A model generated the notes under the pieces. The model was not told the DNA's origin. It saw nothing but the letters and a program-made list of their open reading frames with translations, and made no database searches. The translations under genes were made by a program, and so were the position numbers. Shown here piece by piece: positions 52,046 through 60,965 of a stretch of DNA of 64,000 nucleotides. Each line of letters opens with the position of its first letter. Position 1 is the first letter of the stretch. Origin of the DNA: Luteolibacter sp. LG18 (GTDB lineage Bacteria > Verrucomicrobiota > Verrucomicrobiia > Verrucomicrobiales > Akkermansiaceae); assembly GCF_036322585.1 (NCBI RefSeq), contig NZ_AP024600.1, positions 2,666,001-2,730,000 on the forward strand. Reading direction: 5' to 3'.

Positions 52046-54070
52046 TCAGGAGGCGTGGGGAGCGGCTACGGGCTCGGCCTTCCGCCAGCTCTCCAGGCAG
52101 CGGGAAACGGCCAGGATCGCTCCGGCAGCTTGGTAGCGGGACGAGGTGGCGGGGCTGTCGAGGGCCAGCAGCCGGTCGGCGAACACCCAGAGTTCGTGGA
52201 TCGGCAAGGGGCCGGTGGCGGGGGTATCGGCTCCCATCCAGCGGAGTGCATCCTGCACGATGGGCCGCTCGATGGCATCCAGGCAGTCCGCGCCGAGCAG
52301 TCCGCGCAGGCGCAGGATTTCCAGTCCCATGTCGAGGCCCAGCAGGCAGTGGCGGAGGCTGTTGCCGCAGGCTTTCGAGCCCGCGGTGGCGAGACCGGAT
52401 TGGTAGAGGCGGTCGTAGAGGGTGGCCTCCCACTTGTGGCGGTGGGGCTGCCAGCGGCCTTGGGCGAGGCGGCGGATGTCGCCGAGGATCGAGGCAGCCA
52501 GCCGGGCCTCGCGGCGGGATTCACGGTCGGGCGTCCACGCGAAGGCGGCGTAGGCGATGCCGAGACCGGCCAGCAGTTCGAACCCGGAGAGGAACGCGCC
52601 ACCGACGGTGGTGACGGCGGCCGAGGGTCCGAGCATGAGCTGGGAGACGTTGGCGTTGTAGTCCATGCCCGGCTGGACGTTGTTTGCGAGGGCGATGGCT
52701 CCGAGGAAGGTCAGGGCGATGACCACTCCGATGGTGGTGCCGAGGGTGGCGGTCACCGATACGGGCAGGAGTTTCCAGATGATGAACGTCAAGGCGGCGG
52801 CTCCCACGCCGGTGGAGAAACGGCGCATCCCGGCGGTGGGCAGCGGGTGGTTGCTGAAAATGGCGGTGGCGAGGGCGGTGAAGATGAAGGAGATGGCTCC
52901 ACCGTGCCAATCGAGGCCGATCCACAGGCTGCCGGTGACGAGGCAGGCCAGCAGCGTCCGCCAGCCCGCGCTGAAGGCCTTCCGCCAATCGCGATGGAAC
53001 ACCAGAGGCGGGGCGGGATGGCGGGTCTTCGGACCCATCCGGATCACGTCGAGCTCGGTGGCGATGCGGTCGAGCCCGTCCGCGATTTCCTCCAACCGGT
53101 CGCGTTTCCACGCGGTCTCGACGGCGGTGTGTGGATCTTCCGGGGGCTCTTCCCAGGGCATCAGATGGCGGAAGGCGATGGCCTGGCCGCTGGGGATGTC
53201 ATCCTTGCCGATCAATTCGGCCGCGGCCTGGAGCAGGCGGACGGCCTTTTCGCGGCGCTCCAGATCGGCGGGGGCGTTCAGGCGCTCGACCGCGCGGGTG
53301 GAGGAAACCAGGGCGAGCACGGCCGAGACCAGTCGTCGGATCGCTCCAAGCCGCTGGCGGATGGCGGAGGATTCCACGGCAGCGTTTTCGCAGAAGGAAT
53401 TGAGGTCCGCGATCTGGGCGAGCAGGCCGTGGTTGTAGGCGAGGGGTTCCTGGCCGGATTTTTCGAGGACCTTGGCCGACCAGGCGACGCCTTGTTTGGC
53501 GAGCGCGCGGGCCTCGACCTCGACGTCGCGGGGCTGCACGCGCTTGGAAAACAGCAGGGTCACGATGGCGGAGGCGGCGATGCCGAGCAGCACGCAGATC
53601 ACGCGTTCCTTCGCGATCTCCTGGATCGAGCCGACGTGCCCGTAAACCAGCACTGCCACGATCGGGGCGGTGAATCCGGCGAGCTGGGCGACGTAGGCCT
53701 GGTAGTTCCGGAACAGGTTCGCCGTGCCCGCGCAGAGGGCCACCCAGGCGGACATCAGCAGCATGAAAAGCACCGGCTCGCTCTCCAGGGGCAGCATCAG
53801 GAACGCCATCGCCGCGCCGATGAGGGTGCCGAGCACCCGGTAGAGCGATTTGGTCAGCACCATGCTGCGGCGCGGCAGGGCCAGCACCCAGACGGTGATG
53901 GGGGCCCAGGCGATCTCCTTGTAGCCCAGCGCCAGCACCGCGCCGAGCGCCAGCACGGAGGCCGCCACCGCGCGGGAGGCGAAGGCGATGGATCGGCGCG
54001 ATGGCTGGAATGGAACCAATACCCGCGATAGGGTTTTCCATGCCACCGGCGTCACCTTGCCTCCACTCAT
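52046..54070 (-). CDS. FUSC/AaeB-type aromatic acid exporter family protein
   Basis: Large inner-membrane protein of 674 aa. Two halves each have a bundle of hydrophobic helices: the first with SRAVAASVLALGAVLALGY and VLTKSLYRVLGTLIGAAMAFLMLP (about 30-110), the second with GWRTLLACLVTGSLWIGLDWHGG and later VGAAALTFIIWKLLPV (about 370-510). Between and after them lie soluble helical regions rich in charged residues. The LYRVLGTLIGA helix is a hallmark of FUSC/AaeB efflux proteins. The exported compound is unknown. The ATG at 54070 (MSGGKVTPVAW) is preferred; the open frame upstream overlaps a REP copy. Confidence 0.8.
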   Translation of the reverse strand: MSGGKVTPVAWKTLSRVLVPFQPSRRSIAFASRAVAASVLALGAVLALGYKEIAWAPITVWVLALPRRSMVLTKSLYRVLGTLIGAAMAFLMLPLESEPVLFMLLMSAWVALCAGTANLFRNYQAYVAQLAGFTAPIVAVLVYGHVGSIQEIAKERVICVLLGIAASAIVTLLFSKRVQPRDVEVEARALAKQGVAWSAKVLEKSGQEPLAYNHGLLAQIADLNSFCENAAVESSAIRQRLGAIRRLVSAVLALVSSTRAVERLNAPADLERREKAVRLLQAAAELIGKDDIPSGQAIAFRHLMPWEEPPEDPHTAVETAWKRDRLEEIADGLDRIATELDVIRMGPKTRHPAPPLVFHRDWRKAFSAGWRTLLACLVTGSLWIGLDWHGGAISFIFTALATAIFSNHPLPTAGMRRFSTGVGAAALTFIIWKLLPVSVTATLGTTIGVVIALTFLGAIALANNVQPGMDYNANVSQLMLGPSAAVTTVGGAFLSGFELLAGLGIAYAAFAWTPDRESRREARLAASILGDIRRLAQGRWQPHRHKWEATLYDRLYQSGLATAGSKACGNSLRHCLLGLDMGLEILRLRGLLGADCLDAIERPIVQDALRWMGADTPATGPLPIHELWVFADRLLALDSPATSSRYQAAGAILAVSRCLESWRKAEPVAAPHAS

Positions 54071-54185
54071 GCCGGGGCATTTTCCATGGGAATCGCTGGC
54101 GGCGCAATGGTTTCGAGCGAGCTGGATGATGATCCCGGTGTCACCCGACGTGTGGGGCGCACCGGTTTCCTTGCGGCCGCTCCCC

Positions 54186-54211
54186 ACAAGGACAGGAATG
54201 TCCTTGCTCCC
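54186..54211. repeat. REP-like hairpin element, copy D
   Basis: AAGGACA-GGAA-TGTCCTT followed by GCTCCC. The stem differs from copies A-C (CGGGACA/TGTCCC) on both sides (A-T for G-C at the outer pair), so pairing is kept. It lies between the SIMPL and FUSC genes on the minus strand. Confidence 0.75.
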
Positions 54212-54218
54212 TGGGGGC

Positions 54219-55022
54219 TCACTTCACCTCGTACTCGGCGTGGACGATGGTGATGATGTCCTTGTCGCGCGAGGTGGTGTCGTTGTTGCCCTCGTTCGAG
54301 GTTTCGGTGGAGTTGGCGGCATTGATGTTGATGATGCCCATGTCCGCGTAGACCAGCTTGCCGACGCCGGTGTTGCCGGCGGAGCTGAGGATATTCTCGG
54401 CGCGGGCGCGGGCGTCCTTCGCCGCTTCCGCGAGCATCTCCAGCTTCAGCTCCCCGAGGCGGGTGTAGTAGTAGTTGGGATCGTGCGAGGCGACGTCCAC
54501 CCCCTGTTCGAGCAGGGTGGTGATTTCCCGGGAGGCCTTTTCGACCTGCGGGATGTTGGTGGAGCTGATGGTGACCGTCTGGCTGGCCTTGAAGCCCTTG
54601 GACTCCTTGCGCTCCGAGCGCATCGGGACGTTGGTGCCGGGCAGCACCTTGTCCTCCTTGATGACGTCGAATTCCTCCGTGATGGAGGCGGACCCGGTCT
54701 GGAGTTCATCCGGCTTCACGCCCTGGGCGCGGAGGAAGGCGACGGCCTTCTCGGTGCCGCCCTTCAGGGCAAGGTAGGCGGCAGTGCGGTCGGCGCCCTG
54801 GGCTTCCACCGTGGCGGACCATTCGATGAGATCCGAGGTGATCCGCTTCCGCGCCGAGCCGGTGATCCGGATGTTGTTCTTGTCCGGCTTCTTCCGGACC
54901 TCCTTCCAGGTGTGGGACGCGATGAAGGTCGATCCCGCGAGTCCGAGCGCGATGGCCACCGCGCTGAGGAACGGAAGGGAAACTCGACGGACGGACTTGG
55001 TCGGCACGGGCTCGGTGCTCAT
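54219..55022 (-). CDS. SIMPL-domain (DUF541) protein
   Basis: Membrane-anchored or exported 267-aa protein of the SIMPL/DUF541 family (YggE-like). An N-terminal hydrophobic helix (SLPFLSAVAIALGLAGSTFIAS) is followed by the SIMPL domain: NIRITGSARKRITSDLIEWSATVEAQG, VAFLRAQGVKPDELQTGSASI, SQTVTISSTNIPQVEKASREI, DPNYYYTRLGELKLEMLAEAAKDARARAENILSSAG. The function is poorly known; relatives are periplasmic and linked to oxidative stress. It precedes the FUSC gene on the same strand (about 149 nt, with a REP copy between). Confidence 0.85.
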   Translation of the reverse strand: MSTEPVPTKSVRRVSLPFLSAVAIALGLAGSTFIASHTWKEVRKKPDKNNIRITGSARKRITSDLIEWSATVEAQGADRTAAYLALKGGTEKAVAFLRAQGVKPDELQTGSASITEEFDVIKEDKVLPGTNVPMRSERKESKGFKASQTVTISSTNIPQVEKASREITTLLEQGVDVASHDPNYYYTRLGELKLEMLAEAAKDARARAENILSSAGNTGVGKLVYADMGIININAANSTETSNEGNNDTTSRDKDIITIVHAEYEVK

Positions 55023-55155
55023 GGCATGTCGGTGGGGTCGGGAAGTTATACGAAAGGACCAATGGATCTTCTATCGGAGTCCGTTCGGTCCGGCGAGATG
55101 AATCGGGCGCTTCGGGCTTGAGAAAAGGGCCCGCCGCGGTTACCCCGTCCGGCCC

Positions 55156-58100
55156 GTGGCGGAACATCATCCAGCCTTGAACTACCCGGCGGCGCTGCCG
55201 GTGGTCGCGCACCGCGATGAGATCGTGGCGGCAATCCGTGCCCATCCGGTGGTGGTGGTGGTCAGCGAGACCGGTTCCGGCAAGACCACCCAGCTTCCGA
55301 AGATGGTGGTCGAGGCGCTCGGCCAGGACCCGCGGCGGATCGGCTGCACCCAGCCGCGGCGTCTGGCGGCGGCGAGTGTGGCGAAGCGCGTGGCCGAGGA
55401 GCTGAAGGTGCCGCTCGGCGGGTTTGTGGGCTATCAGGTCCGTTTCGAGGAGAAGATGTCCCGCGAGACGCGGATCAAATTCATGACGGACGGCATCCTG
55501 CTCGCGGAGACGCAGGGCGACCGCTCGCTGAAGCAATACGGCGCGCTGATCCTCGACGAGGCGCACGAGCGCTCGCTGAACATCGATTTCCTGCTCGGCT
55601 ATCTGAAGGGGCTGCTCGAAACGCGGAGGGACCTGAAGCTGGTGATTTCGTCCGCCACGCTGGACGCCGGGGCGTTCTCGGAATTCTTCGGTGGCTGCCC
55701 GGTGATCGAGGCTCCCGGCCGGACTTTCCCGGTGCAGGAGGTCAGCCTGCCGGGCGACGAGGATGAGGAGCTTTCGAGCCAGGTGGTGCGCGGAGTGGAG
55801 TGGCTGAACGACGTCGATCCACGCGGTGACGTGCTGGTGTTCCTGCCCGGCGAGCGTGAGATCCGCGAGTGCGCGGATGCGCTGGTGGGCCAGCGTTATC
55901 CGAACACGGAGATCCTGCCGCTGTTCGCGCGGCTCGGTCTCGCGGATCAGCAGAAGGTTTTCAATCCCGGTCGCCAGCGCCGGATCATCCTCGCCACCAA
56001 CGTCGCCGAAACCTCGCTGACGATCCCGGGGATCGTGTGCGTGATCGACTCCGGTCTGGCGCGCATCAGCCGCTGGAGCCCGGGCCGCGGGGTGCAGCGC
56101 CTCCAGGTCGAACCGGTCAGCCAGGCCAGCGCCCGCCAGCGCAAGGGCCGCTGCGGCCGCGTGCGCGAGGGCATCTGCGTGCGGCTCTACGATGAGTCCG
56201 ATCTCACGGACCGCCCGGAGTTCAACGACCCGGAGATCCGGCGCAGCTCGCTGGCGGGGGTGATCCTGCGGATGAAGTCGCTGGGGCTGCCGCCGATCGA
56301 GGAATTCCCGTTTCTCGATCCGCCCGCGCCGAAGGCTATCTCCGAGGGGTATCGTACGTTGCGGGAGGTCGGCGCGCTGGACGAGGACAAGGAACTCACC
56401 GAGGCGGGCCGTCAGATGTCGCGCCTGCCGGTGGATCCGCGCCTGGGCCGGATGTTGCTGGAGGCGCGCGAGGAGGGTTGCTTGGCGGAAATCCTGCCGA
56501 TCGTGTCCGGGCTGGAATCGAACGACCCGCGCGAGCGCCCGCCCGAGAAGGCGAAGGAAGCCGACCAGGCGCATGCCCGTTGGAAGGATGACCAGAGCGA
56601 CTTCACCGGCATGCTGCGCCTGTGGATCGACGTGAACCGTTTCCGCGAGGGACGGAACTGGAAGCGCAATGCCCTGCGGAAATACTGCAAGGACGCGTTC
56701 CTCAATTTCCGCCGCGTGACCGAGTGGGCGAACGTCCACGACGAGCTCGCCGAGCTGCTGACGCGTGAGCTCAAATGGAAGCTCCAGCCGCTGGCGGCGA
56801 CGGTCGAGAAGGCGGCGACCTATCCCGCGATCCATTGCGCGCTGCTGTCCGGAGCCCCGCGCCAGTTCGGCCTGTGGGACCGGGATTCGAAGTCCTACAA
56901 GAGCGCCTCGGGCGGATTCTTCGCGATCTTCCCGGGCTCCGGCCTGTTCGGCGGGAAACGCTGGGAGTGGGTGATGGGCATGGAACTCGTCGAGACGTCC
57001 CGGCTGTGGGCCCGGCGCGTGGCGCGCATCGATCCGGAGTGGATCGAGAAGGTCGCGCCGCACCTGTGCCGCAGCCGCTATGGCGAGGCGTATTGGGATG
57101 AACCGCATGGCGTGGTGTATGGCAAGCAGACGGTCATCTGCGGCGGCCTGCCGATCATCGTGGGGCGGCGCGTGCACTACGGCCGCGTGGACCACAAGGC
57201 GGCGAGACAGATTTTCCTGCGCGAGGGCCTGATGGCCGGGAAGCTGCGCCGCAAGGCGGAGTACCAGGCGCGGATGGAGGAACTGCGGGAGGAGATCGGC
57301 GCGATCGAGCAGAAGCTGCGTCGACCCGGTGGCCTGTGGAGCGAGGAGGCGGTGGAGGCGTTCTTTGAAAAGGCGATCCCGAATGAGATCGCCACCGCGT
57401 CCGCCTTCAACAAGTGGGCGGACAAGAACGGCGAGGCGCTGATGCTTTCCACCACCGACGTGGTGCTGGAGGATCTGGACGATCTCGGGCTGGAGTCGTA
57501 TCCGGACTCGATCCAGCGCGATGGCGAGGAATACACGCTCTACTACCACGCCGCGCCCGGCGAGCGGGACGATGGGGTGACCATCGGAGTCCACATCGAC
57601 CAGCTCCCGCATCTCCCGGACTGGTTGCCGGCGTGGGGCGTGGGCGGGGACCTGCGTGAGCGGGTGGAGATCCTGATCCGCTCGCTGCCGAAGGACCTGC
57701 GCCGTGTTTGCCAGCCGGTGTCCGAGATGACGGACAGCTTCACCTGCCTGTGGCAGGACGCGCCGCCGGACGATGCGCTCGACAAGGTGCTGGCCGCGCA
57801 TCTGCGCGAGCGCACTCGCTATCCGATCGAGCCGAAGGATTTCGATTTCAGCAAGCTGCCGCCGGAACTGGTGACGAAGGTGTGGGTCTGCGATGACGAG
57901 GGCCGTGAGATGGCCTTCGGCACCGACGTGGCCGCGCTGAAGATGAAGCTGGCGGGTCGACTGAAGTCCCGCTTCGAAGCCGCGGCGAACGAGTCGTGGG
58001 AACGCCGGGGGATGAACGCGTGGGACGGCGAAGCGCTGCCGCTGCGTTCCGAAACGTCCGCCGGGGTCGCGTATCCGGCGCTGGTGGACGAAGGCGGATC

Positions 58101-58827
58101 GATCGGCGTGCGGGCGTTTTCGAACGAGGAGGAGGCGTTCCAAGCTCATCGCGGCGGCTGCGTGCGGTTGCTGCACCTCGCCCAGGCCGACCAGGTGAAC
58201 CATTTGCGGAAACGCTTCCCGCTGGGGATGGTCGCGAAGATCGAGCTGCCGCGCCTCGGGGTGGGCGGCACCGCCGTCGAGGACCTGATCGCACTGGCCG
58301 CGGAAGGGGCGATGGGGCGGGTGCTGCCGCGTTCGCCCGCGGAGTTTCACAAGACGGCGCAGAACGCCCGCGGGCTGTGGCACGATGCGGCCGCGAAGAT
58401 CGGCCACGCGCTCGATGAGATGCTCGTCCATTTGCCAGAGATCCGCCGCTGGCTGGACGCCCATCGCGGCAACCGGAACTACGACGAGATCGTGCGGGAT
58501 GTGGACGAGGAGCTTTCGTGGCTGTTCCGCGCTCGGTTCGCGTGGCGGGCGGGGTTCGCACGCTTCCTCGATTATCCACGGCGCTTGCGGGCGATCCGGT
58601 CGCGGCTCGGGCGGGTGGATTCGTTGCCGCTGGTGAAGGATCTGGAGAAGGTGGACCGCTTTGTGAAGTTCTGGGACCCGTGGATGAACCGTTGGGTGGC
58701 CAAGCCGGAGGACCCGCGGCTGTGGGACCACGGCTGGCAGTTGGAGGAGTTCCGCGTCTCGCTCTTCGCGCCGGACGTGCCGGTGCTGGCGAAGGTGTCG
58801 GAGAAGAAGCTGGCGGAGTTTGTTTGA
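55156..58827 (+). CDS. hrpA: ATP-dependent RNA helicase HrpA
   Basis: DEAH-box RNA helicase that frees stalled ribosomes on mRNA. The 1223-aa product has Walker A VSETGSGKTTQLP (36-48), DEAH in LILDEAHERSLN (about 133-140), SAT-type motif III VISSATLDA, and motif VI QRKGRCGRVREG. An HA2 and OB-fold region follow the core, then the long C-terminal DUF3418 region (about 650-1223) that distinguishes HrpA from HrpB. It starts at a GTG (55156); no better ATG is near. It is divergent from the SIMPL gene with 133 nt between them. Confidence 0.94.
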   Translation: MAEHHPALNYPAALPVVAHRDEIVAAIRAHPVVVVVSETGSGKTTQLPKMVVEALGQDPRRIGCTQPRRLAAASVAKRVAEELKVPLGGFVGYQVRFEEKMSRETRIKFMTDGILLAETQGDRSLKQYGALILDEAHERSLNIDFLLGYLKGLLETRRDLKLVISSATLDAGAFSEFFGGCPVIEAPGRTFPVQEVSLPGDEDEELSSQVVRGVEWLNDVDPRGDVLVFLPGEREIRECADALVGQRYPNTEILPLFARLGLADQQKVFNPGRQRRIILATNVAETSLTIPGIVCVIDSGLARISRWSPGRGVQRLQVEPVSQASARQRKGRCGRVREGICVRLYDESDLTDRPEFNDPEIRRSSLAGVILRMKSLGLPPIEEFPFLDPPAPKAISEGYRTLREVGALDEDKELTEAGRQMSRLPVDPRLGRMLLEAREEGCLAEILPIVSGLESNDPRERPPEKAKEADQAHARWKDDQSDFTGMLRLWIDVNRFREGRNWKRNALRKYCKDAFLNFRRVTEWANVHDELAELLTRELKWKLQPLAATVEKAATYPAIHCALLSGAPRQFGLWDRDSKSYKSASGGFFAIFPGSGLFGGKRWEWVMGMELVETSRLWARRVARIDPEWIEKVAPHLCRSRYGEAYWDEPHGVVYGKQTVICGGLPIIVGRRVHYGRVDHKAARQIFLREGLMAGKLRRKAEYQARMEELREEIGAIEQKLRRPGGLWSEEAVEAFFEKAIPNEIATASAFNKWADKNGEALMLSTTDVVLEDLDDLGLESYPDSIQRDGEEYTLYYHAAPGERDDGVTIGVHIDQLPHLPDWLPAWGVGGDLRERVEILIRSLPKDLRRVCQPVSEMTDSFTCLWQDAPPDDALDKVLAAHLRERTRYPIEPKDFDFSKLPPELVTKVWVCDDEGREMAFGTDVAALKMKLAGRLKSRFEAAANESWERRGMNAWDGEALPLRSETSAGVAYPALVDEGGSIGVRAFSNEEEAFQAHRGGCVRLLHLAQADQVNHLRKRFPLGMVAKIELPRLGVGGTAVEDLIALAAEGAMGRVLPRSPAEFHKTAQNARGLWHDAAAKIGHALDEMLVHLPEIRRWLDAHRGNRNYDEIVRDVDEELSWLFRARFAWRAGFARFLDYPRRLRAIRSRLGRVDSLPLVKDLEKVDRFVKFWDPWMNRWVAKPEDPRLWDHGWQLEEFRVSLFAPDVPVLAKVSEKKLAEFV

Positions 58828-58898
58828 GAGCGGGCGATTGTCGGCAGGACTGCCGATTGATCCGTGGAAATGTCCACGTATGCTGGCGGAGTCTCCTT

Positions 58899-59708
58899 AT
58901 GAAACCGCTCTGCCTTCTCCTCGCCCTCACGCTTTCCGCCCAAGCTGCTCCGTGGCGTCTCGCCTGGTCCGATGACTTCAACCAGGCCGGGGCTCCCGAT
59001 CCCAAGAAGTGGACTTACGAGAAGGGCTTTGTTCGCAACCAGGAGCTCCAGTTCTACACCGACAATCGCCGCGAGAACGCGCGGGTGGAGGGTGGCAACC
59101 TGGTGATCGAGGGTCGCAAGGAGGCATTTCCGAATCCCGCCTTTGTGGCCGGAGCGAAGGACTGGCAGAAGTCCCGGAAGGACGCCGAATACACCTCGGC
59201 CTGCCTGATCACGAAGGGGCTGAAGAGCTTCCAATACGGCAAGATCGAGGTGAGGGCGAAGCTGCCGGAGGGCAAGGGCGTGTGGCCGGCGATCTGGATG
59301 CTCGGCGATAGCCGCGGCCCGGTCCGCTGGCCGATGTGCGGGGAGATCGACATCATGGAGTTCGTGACCCACGAGCCGGGGACGATTTTCGGCACGCTGC
59401 ATTTCGCGAAGCCGGGCACGACGCAGCACCAGTCGGTGGGAGGCAAGATCAAGTCCGACGATATCCACAAGAACTTCCACGTCTATGGCGTGGAGTGGAA
59501 CGAGAAGACGCTGACGTTCCTCTTCGATGACAAACCCTACAAGACCGTCGATCTGGAGGTGGCGGGAGTGGGGGAAGACAATCCGTTCCGCAAGCCCTTC
59601 TACCTGATGCTGAACCTCGCCATCGGCGGCTCCTGGGGCAAGGACCCGGACCCGAAGGTGTATCCGCAGAAGTTCGAGATCGATTGGGTGAAGGTGTGGG
59701 AGAGGTAG
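58899..59708 (+). CDS. GH16 endo-beta-glucanase-type glycosidase
   Basis: Secreted family-16 glycoside hydrolase acting on beta-1,3/1,4-glucans, laminarin, agar or similar. The 269-aa product has a signal peptide (PLCLLLALTLSAQA) and the catalytic motif EIDIMEF: nucleophile E149 and acid/base E154, with D151 between. Flanking GH16 markers are FQYGKIEVRAKLPEGKGVWPAIWML and FHVYGVEWNEKTLTFLFDDK. The exact glucan is not predictable. It follows hrpA by 71 nt, and the frame runs further upstream only as hrpA overlap. A stem-loop ends it. Confidence 0.93.
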   Translation: MKPLCLLLALTLSAQAAPWRLAWSDDFNQAGAPDPKKWTYEKGFVRNQELQFYTDNRRENARVEGGNLVIEGRKEAFPNPAFVAGAKDWQKSRKDAEYTSACLITKGLKSFQYGKIEVRAKLPEGKGVWPAIWMLGDSRGPVRWPMCGEIDIMEFVTHEPGTIFGTLHFAKPGTTQHQSVGGKIKSDDIHKNFHVYGVEWNEKTLTFLFDDKPYKTVDLEVAGVGEDNPFRKPFYLMLNLAIGGSWGKDPDPKVYPQKFEIDWVKVWER

Positions 59709-59711
59709 TCG

Positions 59712-59730
59712 CACAAGTTTTCAACTTGTG
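59712..59730 (+). terminator. Small stem-loop after the GH16 gene
   Basis: CACAAGTT-TTC-AACTTGTG, an 8-bp perfect stem 3 nt after the stop codon. It lacks a T-run after it, so it may act in mRNA end protection more than termination. Confidence 0.5.
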
Positions 59731-59833
59731 AGCGGGGGCGGTCCGCATCCCTTTGAAGATCCAAGTCGTCTGCCAGGATGGTTTGCAAGATCTCATCGAG
59801 GTGACGCCACCCCACTCACAAGGAATGCTCGTG

Positions 59834-60340
59834 CTACTTTGCCCACCGCCGGACGTAGTCGAACTGCACCGGCGTTTGGGGGGAGGTGGGCGTTGAGAAG
59901 CGCTCGGACTTCGGCATCGTGGAGTAGAGCTTCTGCACCGCGTCCAGAGCTGCATCGCCGCCGAGCCCTTGCTCACGGAACCAGCATCCGGCGACGGTGC
60001 CGGTGCGGCCGATGCCACCCCAGCAGTGGAAATAAACCGGATGGCCCGCTGCGGTTTCCTCCGCGATCCGGTCGAGGATGCCGCGCATGACGGCAGGGGA
60101 GGAGGGGATGCCCATGTCCGGGATCGGGTGGCGGAAATAGCGCAGGCCGGGCATGACCTCCGCCAACTGCTCCTCGTAGGGCTCGAGGGGATCTTCCACC
60201 GGTGTCAGGTCGAGGAAGGTGCGCACGCCCTCTTCGGCGAGGCTGGCGAGGCGGGCCAGTGAGGTGGCGGGGTTCGGGTGGCCCGGAAACTCACCGGCAA
60301 AGAGTTTGCCGGGAACGAGGGTGTAGTGTTCGACGAGCAT
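59834..60340 (-). CDS. Dual-specificity/tyrosine phosphatase-like protein
   Basis: Cytoplasmic 168-aa protein phosphatase. The CX5R loop is HCWGGIGRTG, with nucleophile C106 and R112, and a likely general acid D75 in HPIPDMG. The layout (LFAGEFPGHPN near the start, then VRTFLDLTPVEDP) matches small bacterial DSP/Cdc14-like enzymes. The natural substrate is not known. It is convergent with the GH16 gene and upstream (in its own direction) of nothing close; a dispersed repeat lies between it and rbfA. Confidence 0.85.
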   Translation of the reverse strand: MLVEHYTLVPGKLFAGEFPGHPNPATSLARLASLAEEGVRTFLDLTPVEDPLEPYEEQLAEVMPGLRYFRHPIPDMGIPSSPAVMRGILDRIAEETAAGHPVYFHCWGGIGRTGTVAGCWFREQGLGGDAALDAVQKLYSTMPKSERFSTPTSPQTPVQFDYVRRWAK

Positions 60341-60412
60341 CGGTGGATGCTAACATCGGATCACGCGAAGGGTAGCGGGAAGCTCCTGCTTTTCTGCGGG
60401 ATGGATGGCGTT

Positions 60413-60480
60413 CGGCCTGACAAGCCACCGCCAACTGGAGCTGGCGGCGACGATTCGAAAGCGGAGCTTCCGACTACGAT
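60413..60480 (-). repeat. Dispersed 3'-end repeat, copy 2
   Basis: Matches the element at 22288-22353 (core 60425-60480). The hairpin CCGCCA...TGGCGG and the GAAAGCGGAGCTTC hairpin are both kept. It ends 8 nt from the rbfA stop codon, the same position and orientation relative to the gene as copy 1. Confidence 0.75.
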
Positions 60481-60488
60481 GTTCCGGC

Positions 60489-60854
60489 TCAGGCTTCTTC
60501 CGTCGGCTCGTCCTTGGCCTTCGGGAGCTTGTCGACCTCCTGGAGGAGGTTGACGATGTCCACGCCGCGTTCGGCGGAGCCATCGAAGCGGAAACGCAGC
60601 ACCGGCGTCGATTTCAGCACGATGCGTTTCATGATCTTCGATTGGATCGCGCCGTGGTCGTTGTTGAGCTTCTCGATCACCGGCTCATGGCTGCCGCCGA
60701 GCACGCCGATCCAGACCTTGCCCTCCTTGAGGTCCTGGGTGACCTCGACGTCGTTCACGGTCACGAGCTTGCCGTGCCATTCATAATCCTTCTGCACCAC
60801 CGCGCTGATTTCGCGGCGGAGCAGTTCGTTCACCCGGTCGAGTCGTTTGGACAT
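60489..60854 (-). CDS. rbfA: Ribosome-binding factor A
   Basis: Late maturation factor of the 30S subunit. The 121-aa product has the RbfA core: SKRLDRVNELLRREISAVVQ, VTVNDVEVTQDLKEGKVWIGVLGG, and the terminal RIVLKSTPVLRFRFDGSAERGVDIVNLLQEV. The last domain residue group is acidic. It follows infB by 111 nt on the same strand, the spacer being packed with heptamer repeats. The infB-rbfA order is standard in bacteria. Confidence 0.95.
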   Translation of the reverse strand: MSKRLDRVNELLRREISAVVQKDYEWHGKLVTVNDVEVTQDLKEGKVWIGVLGGSHEPVIEKLNNDHGAIQSKIMKRIVLKSTPVLRFRFDGSAERGVDIVNLLQEVDKLPKAKDEPTEEA

Positions 60855-60863
60855 GGAAAAGTT

Positions 60864-60959
60864 TGTCAGTTTTCAGTTGGCAGTTTTCAGGAAGAACCAG
60901 AGACGGCTCCTTTTCAGTTTCCAGCACTCTTGCTGAAAACTGAAAACTGAAAACCAGCA
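60864..60959. repeat. Heptamer array with inverted arm in the infB/rbfA spacer
   Basis: Left arm: TGTCAGT, TTTCAGT, TGGCAGT, TTTCAGG (60864-60891), in 7-nt register. A second short run is TTTCAGT, TTCCAGC (60912-60925). Right arm: GCTGAAA, ACTGAAA, ACTGAAA, ACCAGCA (60932-60959), the reverse complement of the TTTCAGT word. The transcript could fold into a long hairpin a few nt upstream of the rbfA start. Confidence 0.85.
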
Positions 60960-60965
60960 AACTTC

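Noticed and set aside
54136..54218. REP copy D as the start of the FUSC gene
   Set aside because: The in-frame extension upstream of 54070 translates to a non-conserved leader; family similarity begins after MSGGKVTPVAW.
54706..58731. A 1341-aa minus-strand frame opposite hrpA
   Set aside because: It is antisense to a clear helicase, Arg/Pro/His-rich, and lacks any domain. Long antisense frames are expected at this GC content.
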